Shown: piece by piece, positions 14,005 to 22,582 of the stretch
How positions within the stretch are numbered: the stretch's first letter is position 1
Layout of the letters: each line of letters starts with the position of its first letter
Source: Palsa-513 sp036510225
Lineage (GTDB): Bacteria > Actinomycetota > Thermoleophilia > Solirubrobacterales > Solirubrobacteraceae
Direction: 5' to 3'
Length of the DNA: 22,769 bases
Assembly: GCA_036510225.1 (NCBI GenBank)
Contig: DATCEH010000025.1
Coordinates: forward strand, 1 to 22,769
Notes under the pieces: generated by a model
What the model was told of the DNA's origin: nothing
What the model saw: only the letters and a program-made list of their open reading frames with translations
Databases searched by the model: none
Program-made: the position numbers and the translations under genes

Positions 14005-15144
14005 ATGCTGAGAGAAAGGGACTCGCGCGTCGCGGCGCAGGGCGACGTGCTCGCGACGCTGGCCGAGCTCGACGAGAAGCTGGAGGCGCTCGAGCGGGGC
14101 ATGGCGGCGGCGGAGGGTACAGCCGTCCGCGGACCCGCACGCGACGACCGGCCAGGCGCCTTCCAGGGCCAGCTGGCGGACGCACACGCCGTGGCCGACT
14201 TCCAGGCGGCCGCGCGATCCCGGACCGAGCGGCGGCTCTGGCGGCAGGCGATTCCCGAGACTTCGTACCCGGCGGGGCCGGAGCTGGAGCCGGGGCCGGC
14301 CGAGTTGCCCGCGGAGCCGGCGGTGGCGCCGGTCTGGGCAGCCGGCGAGGTCGATGTCGAGCCCGTGGCGGGCGGGCCGGACGCCGCACCGCCGGTCGGG
14401 CCGCAGCACGGGCCCAACACCGAGACGGCCGGCTCTTGGGCGCCGGCGGCGCCTGTCATGCCCGCGGGCGCGCCCTCCCGGCCGGCGCCCCGGTCGCCGG
14501 AGATCGCCGCCGCCATCGAAGATCTTGCCGGCTGGCGGGAGCGGCTGCGCCGGGCGATACATGAGCTCACGACACTACAGGTCGAGATCGAGATGGCCGC
14601 GGTCCACGCCGCGGAGGTCGGCGGAGCGTCGACGAGTCCGTCCGGCGTGCACGCCACGCCCTTGACCGGGCCGCCGCCTCCGCCCGCGCCTCGGTACGGG
14701 CCGGCGAACGACCAGCGGACGGGTGGGCCCGGACCCTTGACGGGAGACTGGGCGCCGGCCGACCCGACGGACGACTCGGCCTCGACTCCTGACAACGTCT
14801 ACCCGGCGGCCGGCGTGAGACTGCCCGTTCCGATGCCACATGACAGGATCTTCGAGGGCCGTGTCCTGGTCGATGCCGGACCGTTTCTGGACATCGCCGG
14901 AGTGACTGCCTTCCAGCACGCGCTCGAGCTTGTCCCCGGGGCCCGCGCGGTCGACGTCACCGCGCTCGACCTGGACCGGGCCCACCTCGAGCTCGAGCTC
15001 ACCGATCCGGTCGCGCTCGGCCGCGAGATTCGCGCGGCCTTCCCATTCCACTTCGCGATCTTCGAGGCCGGGCATGGCCGCCTCTCGATCAACGTCGACG
15101 CGTCAAGCCTCTCGGCTCCCCAACGCGCACCCGCGACTCGATGA
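14005..15144 (+). CDS. coiled-coil protein with C-terminal alpha/beta domain
   Basis: 379 aa, no signal peptide or membrane segment. A short coiled coil (about 10-33, LATLAELDEKLEALERGM) is followed by Pro/Ala/Gly-rich disordered sequence. A second helical segment lies at about 165-205 (EIAAAIEDLAGWRERLRRAI...). After another Pro-rich linker comes a compact domain (about 280-372). That domain opens FEGRVLVDAGPFLDIAGVTA, continues FQHALELVPGARAVDVTAL and ends GHGRLSINVD, suggesting a ferredoxin-like beta-alpha-beta fold. Function is unknown; a cytoplasmic scaffold or adaptor for the glycosyltransferase downstream is a guess. ATG 14005 has a strong Shine-Dalgarno. The in-frame ATG 13843 would add 54 residues encoded by the leader. 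It overlaps the next gene by 4 bp. Confidence 0.75.
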   Translation: MLRERDSRVAAQGDVLATLAELDEKLEALERGMAAAEGTAVRGPARDDRPGAFQGQLADAHAVADFQAAARSRTERRLWRQAIPETSYPAGPELEPGPAELPAEPAVAPVWAAGEVDVEPVAGGPDAAPPVGPQHGPNTETAGSWAPAAPVMPAGAPSRPAPRSPEIAAAIEDLAGWRERLRRAIHELTTLQVEIEMAAVHAAEVGGASTSPSGVHATPLTGPPPPPAPRYGPANDQRTGGPGPLTGDWAPADPTDDSASTPDNVYPAAGVRLPVPMPHDRIFEGRVLVDAGPFLDIAGVTAFQHALELVPGARAVDVTALDLDRAHLELELTDPVALGREIRAAFPFHFAIFEAGHGRLSINVDASSLSAPQRAPATR

Positions 15145-15554
15145 CGCCGCCGGCCACCGGTCGGTCGGCGGGGGAGCCCCCGCGACAGCGCACGCACGCG
15201 CTCGGCCTGGTCGGTGTCGTACTGCTGACCCTGATCGCCTTCTCGGCCTTCTTCGTCGGCTTTCTTCTCGCCCCGCTGGCCGTTCTCCTCTTCTTCTCGC
15301 TGATCTTCTACACCCGCAACCGGTCGGAGGCGTCGAAGGGCGAGCAGACCGCTGAGGCCGAGCCGGGCGGCGGAGCGCGGGGCCGGCTGATCGCCGAGGC
15401 GCGCGCCCGGCAGGCGGCACTGACACTGGAGGAGCAGCGCAACAGGGCCTACGAGGACGTTGGTCAGGAGGACGCCGATCGGGCGCACGCAGCCGATCCG
15501 GACGACGACGCCGGCGGCCTCGTCCCGGAGGCCGTTTCCCGCGAGCAGGACTGA
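15141..15554 (+). CDS. small membrane protein with acidic cytoplasmic tail
   Basis: 137 aa. One long hydrophobic region (about 22-58: GLVGVVLLTLIAFSAFFVGF followed by LLAPLAVLLFFSLIFY) can form two tightly linked membrane helices, closed by the basic TRNR. The rest is hydrophilic, with a helical stretch (IAEARARQAALTLEEQRN) and an Asp/Glu-rich end. I do not recognise a family. ATG 15141 overlaps the previous stop (ATGA), and the glycosyltransferase follows after 71 bp, so it is probably a membrane partner in the same complex; that role is inference. Confidence 0.75.
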   Translation: MTPPATGRSAGEPPRQRTHALGLVGVVLLTLIAFSAFFVGFLLAPLAVLLFFSLIFYTRNRSEASKGEQTAEAEPGGGARGRLIAEARARQAALTLEEQRNRAYEDVGQEDADRAHAADPDDDAGGLVPEAVSREQD

Positions 15555-15604
15555 GAGTCGGCAATGAATCGCATGGATGCAGCAGATGACCGGCGGATGT
15601 CGCG

Positions 15605-15620
15605 CCCCCGGATCGGGGGG
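15605..15620 (+). promoter_or_regulatory. hairpin enclosing the Shine-Dalgarno of the glycosyltransferase
   Basis: CCCCCG (15605-15610), loop GAT and CGGGGG (15614-15619) form a 6-bp all-GC stem. The only Shine-Dalgarno-like G-run for the GTG at 15626 (spacing about 5 nt) lies in its 3' arm. Folding would block ribosome loading, so opening of the stem could control enzyme synthesis. Confidence 0.5.
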
Positions 15621-15625
15621 ACGGC

Positions 15626-17878
15626 GTGAACCGCGCGACGCTGGCACCGCTCAGCCGGGAGTTCTACAGGCGGCTGGCAGAGCACGCAGGCCTCGACTAC
15701 GTCGTGCTCGATCCCGAGCTCGCCGACGATCCCGAGTTCGTCAGTGTAAGTCCGCTCGCGGTTCACCTTTTTGACGGTGAGGCGTGTCGCTATCACCGGA
15801 TGATCCCGGTCTCCTACGCGGAGAAGACGCTCACGGTGGCGGTCGCCCAACCGTCCGACCAGGTCGCCAGACAGGTGGCGATCGACTTGGCGGGTGGGGC
15901 GCGGGCGATCACCGGAAGCACGGAGGTGCGCTTCGTAGTGGCGTCGGAGCGAGACGTCGAGATGGCGATCGACGAGATCTTCGGGGACGGACTCGGCGCC
16001 GAGAGCGAGATCTCGGTCCTGACGAAGATCGACTGGCCGGGCCAGCATTTTCCGCCCCGTCTGGGCGGGCTGATCGTCGAGCGTGGCCTGGCCACGGCCG
16101 AGGCGGTCGAGGAGGCGCTGGAGGCTCAGCTTCGCAGCGGCTGCCGGCTGGGCGAGCTCCTGCTGGTCGCCGGTGGGATCGACGAGGATGACCTGATCCC
16201 GGTGCTCGCCGAGCAGTTCGGTATCGGCCTGATCGACCTCACCGGGTACGAGCCCGACCCGGCGGCGCTCGAGATCATCCCCGAGCCGCTGATGCGCGCG
16301 CTCGACTGCGTGCCGTTCGCCCTCGACTCCGAGAAGCTCTACCTCGCGGTCGCCGACCGACTCGGAGACGAGGAGGTCGAGGAGCTCGCGCAGTACACGT
16401 CGCTGGAGCTCGTCGCGTTCCTGACGAGCCCCCGCCAGCTCGAGGAGCTGCTGCGGATCACCTACCGGGAGAAGTACACCGCGATCGCGACGACGGACCT
16501 CTTGACACGGTTCCCCGAGGAGGCGGGGAACCGGGTGATCACCGACGCTCAGAAGGCCTTCCTCTCGCTCGTCGCGGTGATTCTCGTCGCGGCCCTGATC
16601 ATCGCCCCGCTGGTCACCCTGATCGTCCTCGTCAGCCTGGCCGATGCCTTCTATTTCGTGACTTCGGCGTACAAGTTCAAGCTGACCTACGACTCGCTCG
16701 GCTACGGGCACGAGATCGCGATCAGCGACGAGATGGTCGCCGCGCTCGACGAGCGCGACCTCCCCGTCTTCACAATCCTCGTGCCCCTCTACCGTGAGGC
16801 GGCCGTCGTCGGCGCACTGGTCGAAGGGATCGGCGGTCTCGACTACCCGCAGGCCAAGCTCGACGTCCGGCTGCTGTGTGAGGAGGACGACGACGAGACG
16901 GTCGACGCGGTCAACGCGATGGGCCTCCCAGGCCAGTTCACGGTCGTCGTCGTCCCCGATGCCCAGCCGAAGACGAAGCCCAAGGCGTGCAACTACGGGC
17001 TGATTCAGGCGAAGGGGGAGTACCTGGTGATCTTCGACGCCGAGGACCGGCCGGAGCCCGACCAGCTGAAGAAGGTCGTGATCGCCTACGGCAACGCCGA
17101 CGCCGAGGTGGTCTGCATCCAGGCCAAGCTCAACTACTTCAACGCCGAGCAGAACCTCCTGACCCGGTGGTTCTGCACGGAGTACTCGATGTGGTTCGAC
17201 CTCCTCCTGCCTGGGCTCGATCATGCGAACGCGCCGATTCCTCTGGGCGGGACATCGTGCCACTTCAAGACCGAGGCGCTCCACGAGCTCGGCGCGTGGG
17301 ACCCGTTCAACGTCACCGAGGACGCGGATCTGGGAATCCGCCTGTTCAAGAACGGGATGCGGACGGCGATGATCGACTCGACGACGTTCGAGGAGGCGAA
17401 TTCCGACCTCAACAACTGGATCCGCCAGCGGTCGCGCTGGATCAAGGGGTACATCCAGACGTGGCTCGTCCACATGCGCCATCCGGTGCGCCTGTTCCGC
17501 CAGGTCGGCCTGAAGAACTTCGCCTCGTTCCAGCTGCTCGTCGGCGGAACGTTCATCTTCCTGCTCAACCCGATCTTCTGGGCCCTGACGACGCTGTTCT
17601 TCATCACGCAGGCCGGCTTCGTCCGCGAGCTGTTCCCGAGCTTCGTCTTCTATGCCGCGGCGTTCCAGCTGTTCCTGGCGAACTTCCTCTTCATGTACTT
17701 CAACGTCGCCGGCTCGGTCCAGCGCGGGTACTTCGGGCTCGCGAAGTACGCGCTGTTCACGCCGATCTACTGGGGACTGATGTCCGTCGCCGCGTGGAAG
17801 GGCTTCCTCCAGCTGTTCTTCAACCCGTTCTACTGGGAGAAGACGGTCCACGGGCTCGACCAGAAGGGCAGCGGGTAG
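15626..17878 (+). CDS. MshEN-GT2 fusion: probable c-di-GMP-regulated processive glycosyltransferase
   Basis: 750 aa. The N-terminal half resembles type II/IV secretion ATPase N-domains. An MshEN module starts at Arg145 (RLGGLIVERGLATAEAVEEA) and its second half at Arg174 (RLGELLLVAGGIDEDDL). The RLG..L...G repeats are the known c-di-GMP-binding signature of MshE-type domains. Two membrane helices (about 308-350) precede a GT2 catalytic domain (about 375-610): VPLYREAAVV, the metal/nucleotide motif FDAEDRPEPDQL (Asp471), TEDADLGIRL (Asp566, catalytic base) and QRSRWIKGY (601-609, acceptor/processivity). Further membrane helices follow to the end. The arrangement is analogous to cellulose/hyaluronan synthases but with MshEN in place of PilZ. 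It probably polymerises and exports an exopolysaccharide; the sugar is unknown. GTG start with a G-rich Shine-Dalgarno inside a hairpin. Confidence 0.88.
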   Translation: MNRATLAPLSREFYRRLAEHAGLDYVVLDPELADDPEFVSVSPLAVHLFDGEACRYHRMIPVSYAEKTLTVAVAQPSDQVARQVAIDLAGGARAITGSTEVRFVVASERDVEMAIDEIFGDGLGAESEISVLTKIDWPGQHFPPRLGGLIVERGLATAEAVEEALEAQLRSGCRLGELLLVAGGIDEDDLIPVLAEQFGIGLIDLTGYEPDPAALEIIPEPLMRALDCVPFALDSEKLYLAVADRLGDEEVEELAQYTSLELVAFLTSPRQLEELLRITYREKYTAIATTDLLTRFPEEAGNRVITDAQKAFLSLVAVILVAALIIAPLVTLIVLVSLADAFYFVTSAYKFKLTYDSLGYGHEIAISDEMVAALDERDLPVFTILVPLYREAAVVGALVEGIGGLDYPQAKLDVRLLCEEDDDETVDAVNAMGLPGQFTVVVVPDAQPKTKPKACNYGLIQAKGEYLVIFDAEDRPEPDQLKKVVIAYGNADAEVVCIQAKLNYFNAEQNLLTRWFCTEYSMWFDLLLPGLDHANAPIPLGGTSCHFKTEALHELGAWDPFNVTEDADLGIRLFKNGMRTAMIDSTTFEEANSDLNNWIRQRSRWIKGYIQTWLVHMRHPVRLFRQVGLKNFASFQLLVGGTFIFLLNPIFWALTTLFFITQAGFVRELFPSFVFYAAAFQLFLANFLFMYFNVAGSVQRGYFGLAKYALFTPIYWGLMSVAAWKGFLQLFFNPFYWEKTVHGLDQKGSG

Positions 17879-17881
17879 TCG

Positions 17882-19585
17882 ATGGCCACGGCGCCGCCGG
17901 TCCCGCCAGCATCGTTCGACCGCCCGGACCCCCGACTCCCGGCCACGCACCTCGATCCAGCTGTCTCGCGTCCTGCGACCCAGCTTCCGGGCAAGCTCCT
18001 GGGGTTCGCGACGTTCGTCGTCGCAACGGCCATATACGCGCTTGTCGGCTACCACGTCACCGTCGACCAGCACGTCGTCGTCTTCGACGCCCTCGACCGC
18101 CTGACGCGGGCCTATCAGGTCTGGTACGACGATCCGCCGAAGCTCGCGGCGATCGGCTTCAGCTTCCCGCCGATCACGACGCTCGTCCTGCTGCCCCTGG
18201 CCCTGATCAAGCCGCTCGCCAGCGGGCTGGTCGCCCTGCCGCTGACGTCCGCCGTCTTCGCCGGCATGACCGTCGTCTTCCTCGACCGGACACTCGCCAG
18301 GTGCGAGATGCCGACGTTCCTGCGGATTCCGGTGGTCCTGCTCTACGCGGCCAACCCGATGACGGTCTTCTATGCGGGCAACGGGATGAGCGAGGCCGTC
18401 TACCTCGCGCTGCTGTCGTTCAGCCTCTACGCGGCCGTCTCCTGGTATGAGACGACGGAACCTCGATACCTGTTCGGCGGCGGCTTCGGCTTCGCCCTGC
18501 TCCTGCTGACCCGCTACGGATTCATCCTCTGGGCAGTTCTCCTCGTCCTGCTGATCGGCTTCGCCCTGCTCGGCCGACGAGCCCACCGCGTCGAGGTCGA
18601 GGGGTCGATCGTCGCGTTCGCCGCGCCCGCCGTCTACGCCCTGGTCCTCTGGTGCCTGTTCAACGCCCTGATCGTCGGCGATCCGATCGGCTGGCTCTCG
18701 ACGAGCACCGCCCAGGGCGTCAACGCGGCCGGCATCTCGAGCTCGGGGAACCTCGGCTTCCTGCACATCATCGGGCGTCTGATCCGCGTCACGGCGGACG
18801 TCTTCCCGGTCGGCTTCGCCGCCGTGCCGGCGGCCCTGATCGTCTTCTTCAGGCGGCGCGACGCGATGGGCCTGTGGCTTGCGAGCCTCGTGATTCTCGG
18901 CTTGGCGATCATGGGCGTCCACGCGGCCACCGCCCACCGGGAAGGCCTCCTGACGCTGCGCGACGCGATGCCGATGGCGCTGACCGCGATCGTCGCGGCG
19001 GCCTGGGCCTACCGCAGCCTGACCGGGCTGCGGACGGCGGTCTGGGGCATCACCGTCGTGCTGCTGGTGATCGGCCTGTTCACCGCCTGGCGGGCGATGG
19101 AGACCTACCCGTTCCAGTCCCTCGAGCAGGCTTTCATCCGGGCGATCAGGACCGGTGACGATCAGGACGGAACGAACTCGATCGGCGGCTTCACGGTGGG
19201 GATCCAGTCGGAGGCCCAGATGGCCGACTACATCAACCGCACGATCACCGGTCGCCACGCGATCCTGACCGACAACTCCCAGACGTTCGGCGTGATCCTC
19301 CTGAGCGGGCGACCCCGGTTGTTCTTCGACCGCGTGATCAAGGGCGACGGCGTCTGGGAATCGGTGCTCCGCAATCCGTACGCCGTCGTCCAGTACATGC
19401 TCGTCGCGTACAACCCTCGCGGCGGCGACCTGATCCGGGCCCACTACCCCGGACTGCTCAACGGGACGCCGAAGGGCTTCACGCTCGTGTACCAGACCGC
19501 TCGCTACATTCTCGTCAAGGTCCCCAACCTCAATCCGAACCCGGTCGCCAGCTCCCCGAAGCGGACCGGTCGGACCTCCCCCTGA
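17882..19585 (+). CDS. multi-pass membrane protein, GT-C-like glycosyltransferase
   Basis: 567 aa with about ten hydrophobic helices spanning residues 40-400, then a C-terminal extracytoplasmic-looking domain (about 410-550). The first loop after TM1 has VVFDALDRLTRAYQVWYDDP, where GT-C enzymes carry catalytic acidic residues. FSFPPITTLVLLPLALI and ANPMTVFYAGNGMSEAVYLA resemble polyprenyl-phosphate-sugar-dependent mannosyltransferases of the GT-C/DUF2029 type. It could add or transfer sugars on the outer face of the membrane, next to the polymer made by the preceding enzyme. ATG lies 3 bases after the preceding stop and the last base overlaps the next gene. GT-C assignment is moderate; a non-enzymatic export partner is the alternative. 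Confidence 0.75.
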   Translation: MATAPPVPPASFDRPDPRLPATHLDPAVSRPATQLPGKLLGFATFVVATAIYALVGYHVTVDQHVVVFDALDRLTRAYQVWYDDPPKLAAIGFSFPPITTLVLLPLALIKPLASGLVALPLTSAVFAGMTVVFLDRTLARCEMPTFLRIPVVLLYAANPMTVFYAGNGMSEAVYLALLSFSLYAAVSWYETTEPRYLFGGGFGFALLLLTRYGFILWAVLLVLLIGFALLGRRAHRVEVEGSIVAFAAPAVYALVLWCLFNALIVGDPIGWLSTSTAQGVNAAGISSSGNLGFLHIIGRLIRVTADVFPVGFAAVPAALIVFFRRRDAMGLWLASLVILGLAIMGVHAATAHREGLLTLRDAMPMALTAIVAAAWAYRSLTGLRTAVWGITVVLLVIGLFTAWRAMETYPFQSLEQAFIRAIRTGDDQDGTNSIGGFTVGIQSEAQMADYINRTITGRHAILTDNSQTFGVILLSGRPRLFFDRVIKGDGVWESVLRNPYAVVQYMLVAYNPRGGDLIRAHYPGLLNGTPKGFTLVYQTARYILVKVPNLNPNPVASSPKRTGRTSP

Positions 19586-20448
19586 TGAGCCAGCCGCCGC
19601 AGATCCGCGAGCCACCGCCGCCGCGACGGCCGCCGCGTCCGGCGAAGGGCGCTGGGGAGGCCGCGGCGTTCGGCGCGAGCGACCTGACCGAGTCGGTCGC
19701 CGCCCGGGTCCAGGACATTCTCGCCTCGGCGCACGACACGGCCGAGAGCGTCCGCGAGCAGGCAGCCGCGGCCACCCGGGACATGATCGCCCAGGCTCAG
19801 GCGACCGTCGACCGTGACACCGAGCGGATCAGGCGGGACGTCGAGGCACGGGCCGCTCAATACCTGGCCGAGTGCCACCGCCGGGTCGACGCCTTCGCCG
19901 ATGCGCGTGTCCGCCGGCTGCGCGAGCTCTCGGACTCGCTGATCGAGCAGACCGACGCGTTGCACGGGCGCTTTGCCCAGGTTGTCCGCCTGAGCGAACA
20001 GCTCGACGCGCTGATCGCGTCGCTTGGGGGTGCCGCGGAGCAGACGGCGCGCGAGGTCAAGCGGCCGGCGATCAGCCTGCCGACGATGGCCCAGTTCCAC
20101 GGCGAGGCCGGTGGCGAGTCGACCGATCGGGCCGCCGGCCTTCAGCCGGCCGCACTGGCGGCCGACGCCGCGCCTGGACTGCAGCCGACCGCGGCTGAGG
20201 CTGCCGAGCAGGTCATCACGGCGGAGCCTGACGAGGAGCCGGCGAAGGCGGAGCCTGACGAGCAGGCGGCCGCCGCGGGGCCCGGGGAGGACGCGACCGC
20301 GGCGGAGGCTGACGCCGGAGCGCCGGCGACTGCCCCGGCGGCAGCAGACGAGACCGGCCGGGCGGCGACCGCGCCGGCCGGCGAGGCCCAGCCGGCGCAG
20401 CAGACCGGTCGAAGCAGGGCCCGGCGCGCGCGCCCGGGGTCGCGATGA
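19585..20448 (+). CDS. cytoplasmic coiled-coil protein with low-complexity tail
   Basis: 287 aa. Pro-rich start (residues 4-20), then a long Ala/Glu/Arg-rich coiled coil (about 35-155, e.g. DTAESVREQAAAATRDMIAQ and ECHRRVDAFADARVRRLREL) with no membrane segment. The segment resembles DivIVA- or ATP-synthase-b-like coiled coils in style only; no family is assigned. The last 110 residues are Ala/Glu/Pro-rich with repeats of EPDEE/EPDEQ and an Arg-rich end (RSRARRARPGSR). The start overlaps the preceding stop by one base (TGATG), placing it in the glycosyltransferase operon. A role in positioning the synthase is plausible but unproven. Confidence 0.75.
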   Translation: MSQPPQIREPPPPRRPPRPAKGAGEAAAFGASDLTESVAARVQDILASAHDTAESVREQAAAATRDMIAQAQATVDRDTERIRRDVEARAAQYLAECHRRVDAFADARVRRLRELSDSLIEQTDALHGRFAQVVRLSEQLDALIASLGGAAEQTAREVKRPAISLPTMAQFHGEAGGESTDRAAGLQPAALAADAAPGLQPTAAEAAEQVITAEPDEEPAKAEPDEQAAAAGPGEDATAAEADAGAPATAPAAADETGRAATAPAGEAQPAQQTGRSRARRARPGSR

Positions 20449-20477
20449 GGCGGCGTCAGCCCGACGACATCCGGCGG

Positions 20478-21800
20478 CTATCGCTTCGCGGTCAAGGTGC
20501 CCCTGGTGGCGTTCCACTCGGCGATCGTCTGCTCGGCCGGCTTGCCGCGCGGCGAGTATGCATCGGTGATCTCGTTGTCGTCGGTCGGCCAGTCCCACCA
20601 GTAGATGCCCCGGACGAACGAGACTCGCGACCAGACGCGGAGCGCCGCGACGTAGGCGTCCTGCTGGGCCCGCCGGCTCGCGACCGTAGGACCGGCAGCC
20701 GAAGCACAGGTCGGCACGACTGCGTAGGGAGCGGCGGCCGTGCAGGCGGTCGCGACATAGCCGAGCTCGGTGAAGACGACCGGCCGGCGCTCGACTCGCT
20801 CGAGCTGCGTGACCTCGTTGACCCAGTCGACCGGACCGCCGGTCACGTAGGAACCGTGCCAGGCGGAGACGAGATCGGCGATCGTCGGCGAGTACTGGTG
20901 CCGCCGCGGGATCAGCGGGAAGTACGCGTCGATGCCGATGTAGTCGAGCGCGCGCCAGAAGCCGACCAGGTGGAGCTGATCCCAGTTCGCCGCGTAGGTC
21001 AGGCTCCCCTTGTAGCCGAGCTGACGAACGCTCCTGATCATGGCGCGCCAGAGCGTCGTGTCGCGTGGGCCGCTGACCATCGAGCCGAGCTCCACGCCGA
21101 CGACGAGGCCGCCGACGCGCAGCTGCCGGGCGAGCGTCGCGTAATGGGTGAGCATCGCCCGGTAGCTGGTGAACCACGCCTGCCGGTCGGCCGGGGCGAT
21201 CAGGCCACGATAGGTTCCGTCGAGTACGTCGACCTGCGGCTTCAGGAGGACCTGGAGCCCGAGCGACTGCGCGGTGGCGACGGCGTGCTCGACGGCGGCG
21301 TCGGGTGGTGTTCTGGTTGGGTCGGCGGCCACCGAGCTGGCGGTCGCGCTGCTCATGTACCAGGTCGGCACGATCTCGACGCTCGTGCTGCCGTCAGCCC
21401 TCGCCGCCCGCAGGGCATCGTCGGATCCTGGGGCCAGGAAATCGTCGGCGAGGTCGGACGTCAGGTTGACGCCGGCCTGCCAGCCGGCCCGCAGCGCCGG
21501 ACGGTCGGGCGGGGTTGCGGGTGCGTGTGGCTTGGGGCGGGAGCTCACCGCCGCGCCGGCGGCGGCGGCGGTCGTCGGCCGGATGGCCGCGGCCAGATCG
21601 TCTGCCGCTCCGGTCAGGTCGCCCACGCTGAGACCGGCCCGGGCGGCCGTGCGCCGCGCCGCCGGCCGGCCGGCGGCCTCTGCCTGCAGGCCGCATCCGG
21701 TCCCGGCCGCGGCGATCACGCCGACACCGAGGATCGTCGCGAGCGCGGACCAGCGCGAACGGGTTGGCGCCGTCGCAGCGGACACGGTTCGCCGTCGCAC
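20478..21800 (-). CDS. exported GH113-like TIM-barrel glycoside hydrolase
   Basis: 440 aa. A hydrophobic signal (residues 17-35, ALATILGVGVIAAAGTGCG) ends in a weak lipobox (Cys36), then an Ala/Pro-rich linker. The barrel (about 110-430) shows GVNLTSDLADDF, TSVEIVPTWYMS, LLKPQVDVLDGTYRGLI and YAANWDQLHLVGFW. VVGVELGS carries the putative acid/base Glu237, followed by LDYIGIDAYFPL; VVFTELGY carries the putative nucleophile Glu345. These are hallmarks of GH113 and related clan-A hydrolases, whose characterised members are beta-mannanases. It probably trims or releases the polysaccharide of the neighbouring synthase, to which it is convergent. GTG 21800 is chosen: TAGCCT lies 7 nt upstream and the 10 extra residues from 21830 add nothing. 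GH113 membership is by motif memory only. Confidence 0.85.
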   Translation of the reverse strand: MRRRTVSAATAPTRSRWSALATILGVGVIAAAGTGCGLQAEAAGRPAARRTAARAGLSVGDLTGAADDLAAAIRPTTAAAAGAAVSSRPKPHAPATPPDRPALRAGWQAGVNLTSDLADDFLAPGSDDALRAARADGSTSVEIVPTWYMSSATASSVAADPTRTPPDAAVEHAVATAQSLGLQVLLKPQVDVLDGTYRGLIAPADRQAWFTSYRAMLTHYATLARQLRVGGLVVGVELGSMVSGPRDTTLWRAMIRSVRQLGYKGSLTYAANWDQLHLVGFWRALDYIGIDAYFPLIPRRHQYSPTIADLVSAWHGSYVTGGPVDWVNEVTQLERVERRPVVFTELGYVATACTAAAPYAVVPTCASAAGPTVASRRAQQDAYVAALRVWSRVSFVRGIYWWDWPTDDNEITDAYSPRGKPAEQTIAEWNATRGTLTAKR

Positions 21801-21807
21801 GCCGCGA

Positions 21808-21813
21808 AGGCTA
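21808..21813 (-). promoter_or_regulatory. -10 box TAGCCT, candidate leaderless promoter of the hydrolase
   Basis: On the minus strand TAGCCT is followed by 7 nt and the GTG at 21800, with no Shine-Dalgarno between. The 53-bp divergent gap must also hold the promoter for the gene at 21854, for which no clear box was found. Confidence 0.4.
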
Positions 21814-21853
21814 GAGCAACGCCGAGCCACCGTGGACCTGGGGTCTCGGGTCG

Positions 21854-22582
21854 ATGAGGCGCCGCAGCTCGATCGCGGGCCTCCTCGGCCTCGCGGCCGT
21901 CGTCGTGATCGCCGTCTCGACCGCGAGTGGCGTGACCGCCAGTGCCACGGCGGCCGGCTGCTCGCATCTCGCGGTCAGCGTGTCACTCCCGAGCAACTTC
22001 GCCGCGTCGTATCCGTCGACCGTGTCGGTGAACGTGACCACCAGGGGCGGGCCGATCCGTAACCTGCATGCCGCGATCTATACGTTCAGCGGGGATCAGA
22101 TCGCCTCAGGCCACCGTGCGGCGGCCCTGACCTCGTCGGCGACGGTCAAGCTGAAGCTGGCCTTCGGGGCGCTCCAGGTCGGGTCCTACACGTTGGTCGT
22201 GAGTGGAACGCCGACCGCGAGCCCGAGCTGCGGGCTCGAGAAGTTCACGAAGGTCGAGGCGTTCAAGGACTGCGTGACCAGCCTTCCCTTGACGTTCGTC
22301 AACCCGCCCGCCGGGTCGGCGTCGGCCTACGGCGGGTTCCTGTCGGTTCCGCTGAAGAGCAACGGTCCGCTGGTCCGCGAGATTGAGGGAGCCGTCTATG
22401 CCGCCGACGGGACCCTGTTCGGTGATGGGACGTTGAGCGGACTGTACGGCCAGGCCACGTTGAACCTGAAGCTCAACCAGGCGCTCGTCCCGGGTGAGTA
22501 CACGGTCGTCGTGGCCGGCCTGATCTCGCAGCCGGCAGCCTGCGGTCCGAAGACGGCGCAGATCACCTTGGACTTCAGTTGA
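21854..22582 (+). CDS. secreted protein with two Cys-bracketed repeats
   Basis: 242 aa. Signal peptide about residues 1-34 (RRRSS, a hydrophobic core, then ASATAAG). The mature part is two homologous repeats, each starting and ending with Cys: Cys36-Cys126 and Cys140-Cys230, both exactly 90 residues apart. Matching segments are IRNLHAAIYTFSGDQI / VREIEGAVYAADGTLF and LQVGSYTLVVSG / LVPGEYTVVVAG. Beta-rich, probably immunoglobulin-like sandwiches each closed by a disulfide. No enzyme motif is visible; a cell-surface or polysaccharide-binding role is a guess from context. Divergent from the hydrolase and overlapping the next start. Confidence 0.85.
   Translation: MRRRSSIAGLLGLAAVVVIAVSTASGVTASATAAGCSHLAVSVSLPSNFAASYPSTVSVNVTTRGGPIRNLHAAIYTFSGDQIASGHRAAALTSSATVKLKLAFGALQVGSYTLVVSGTPTASPSCGLEKFTKVEAFKDCVTSLPLTFVNPPAGSASAYGGFLSVPLKSNGPLVREIEGAVYAADGTLFGDGTLSGLYGQATLNLKLNQALVPGEYTVVVAGLISQPAACGPKTAQITLDFS

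Noticed and set aside
15464..19615. A 1383-codon open frame on the minus strand opposite the glycosyltransferase operon
   Set aside because: It is antisense to genes with clear motifs, is rich in Asp/Arg/Glu/Val/Leu without domain structure, and is the usual by-product of high GC and third-position bias.
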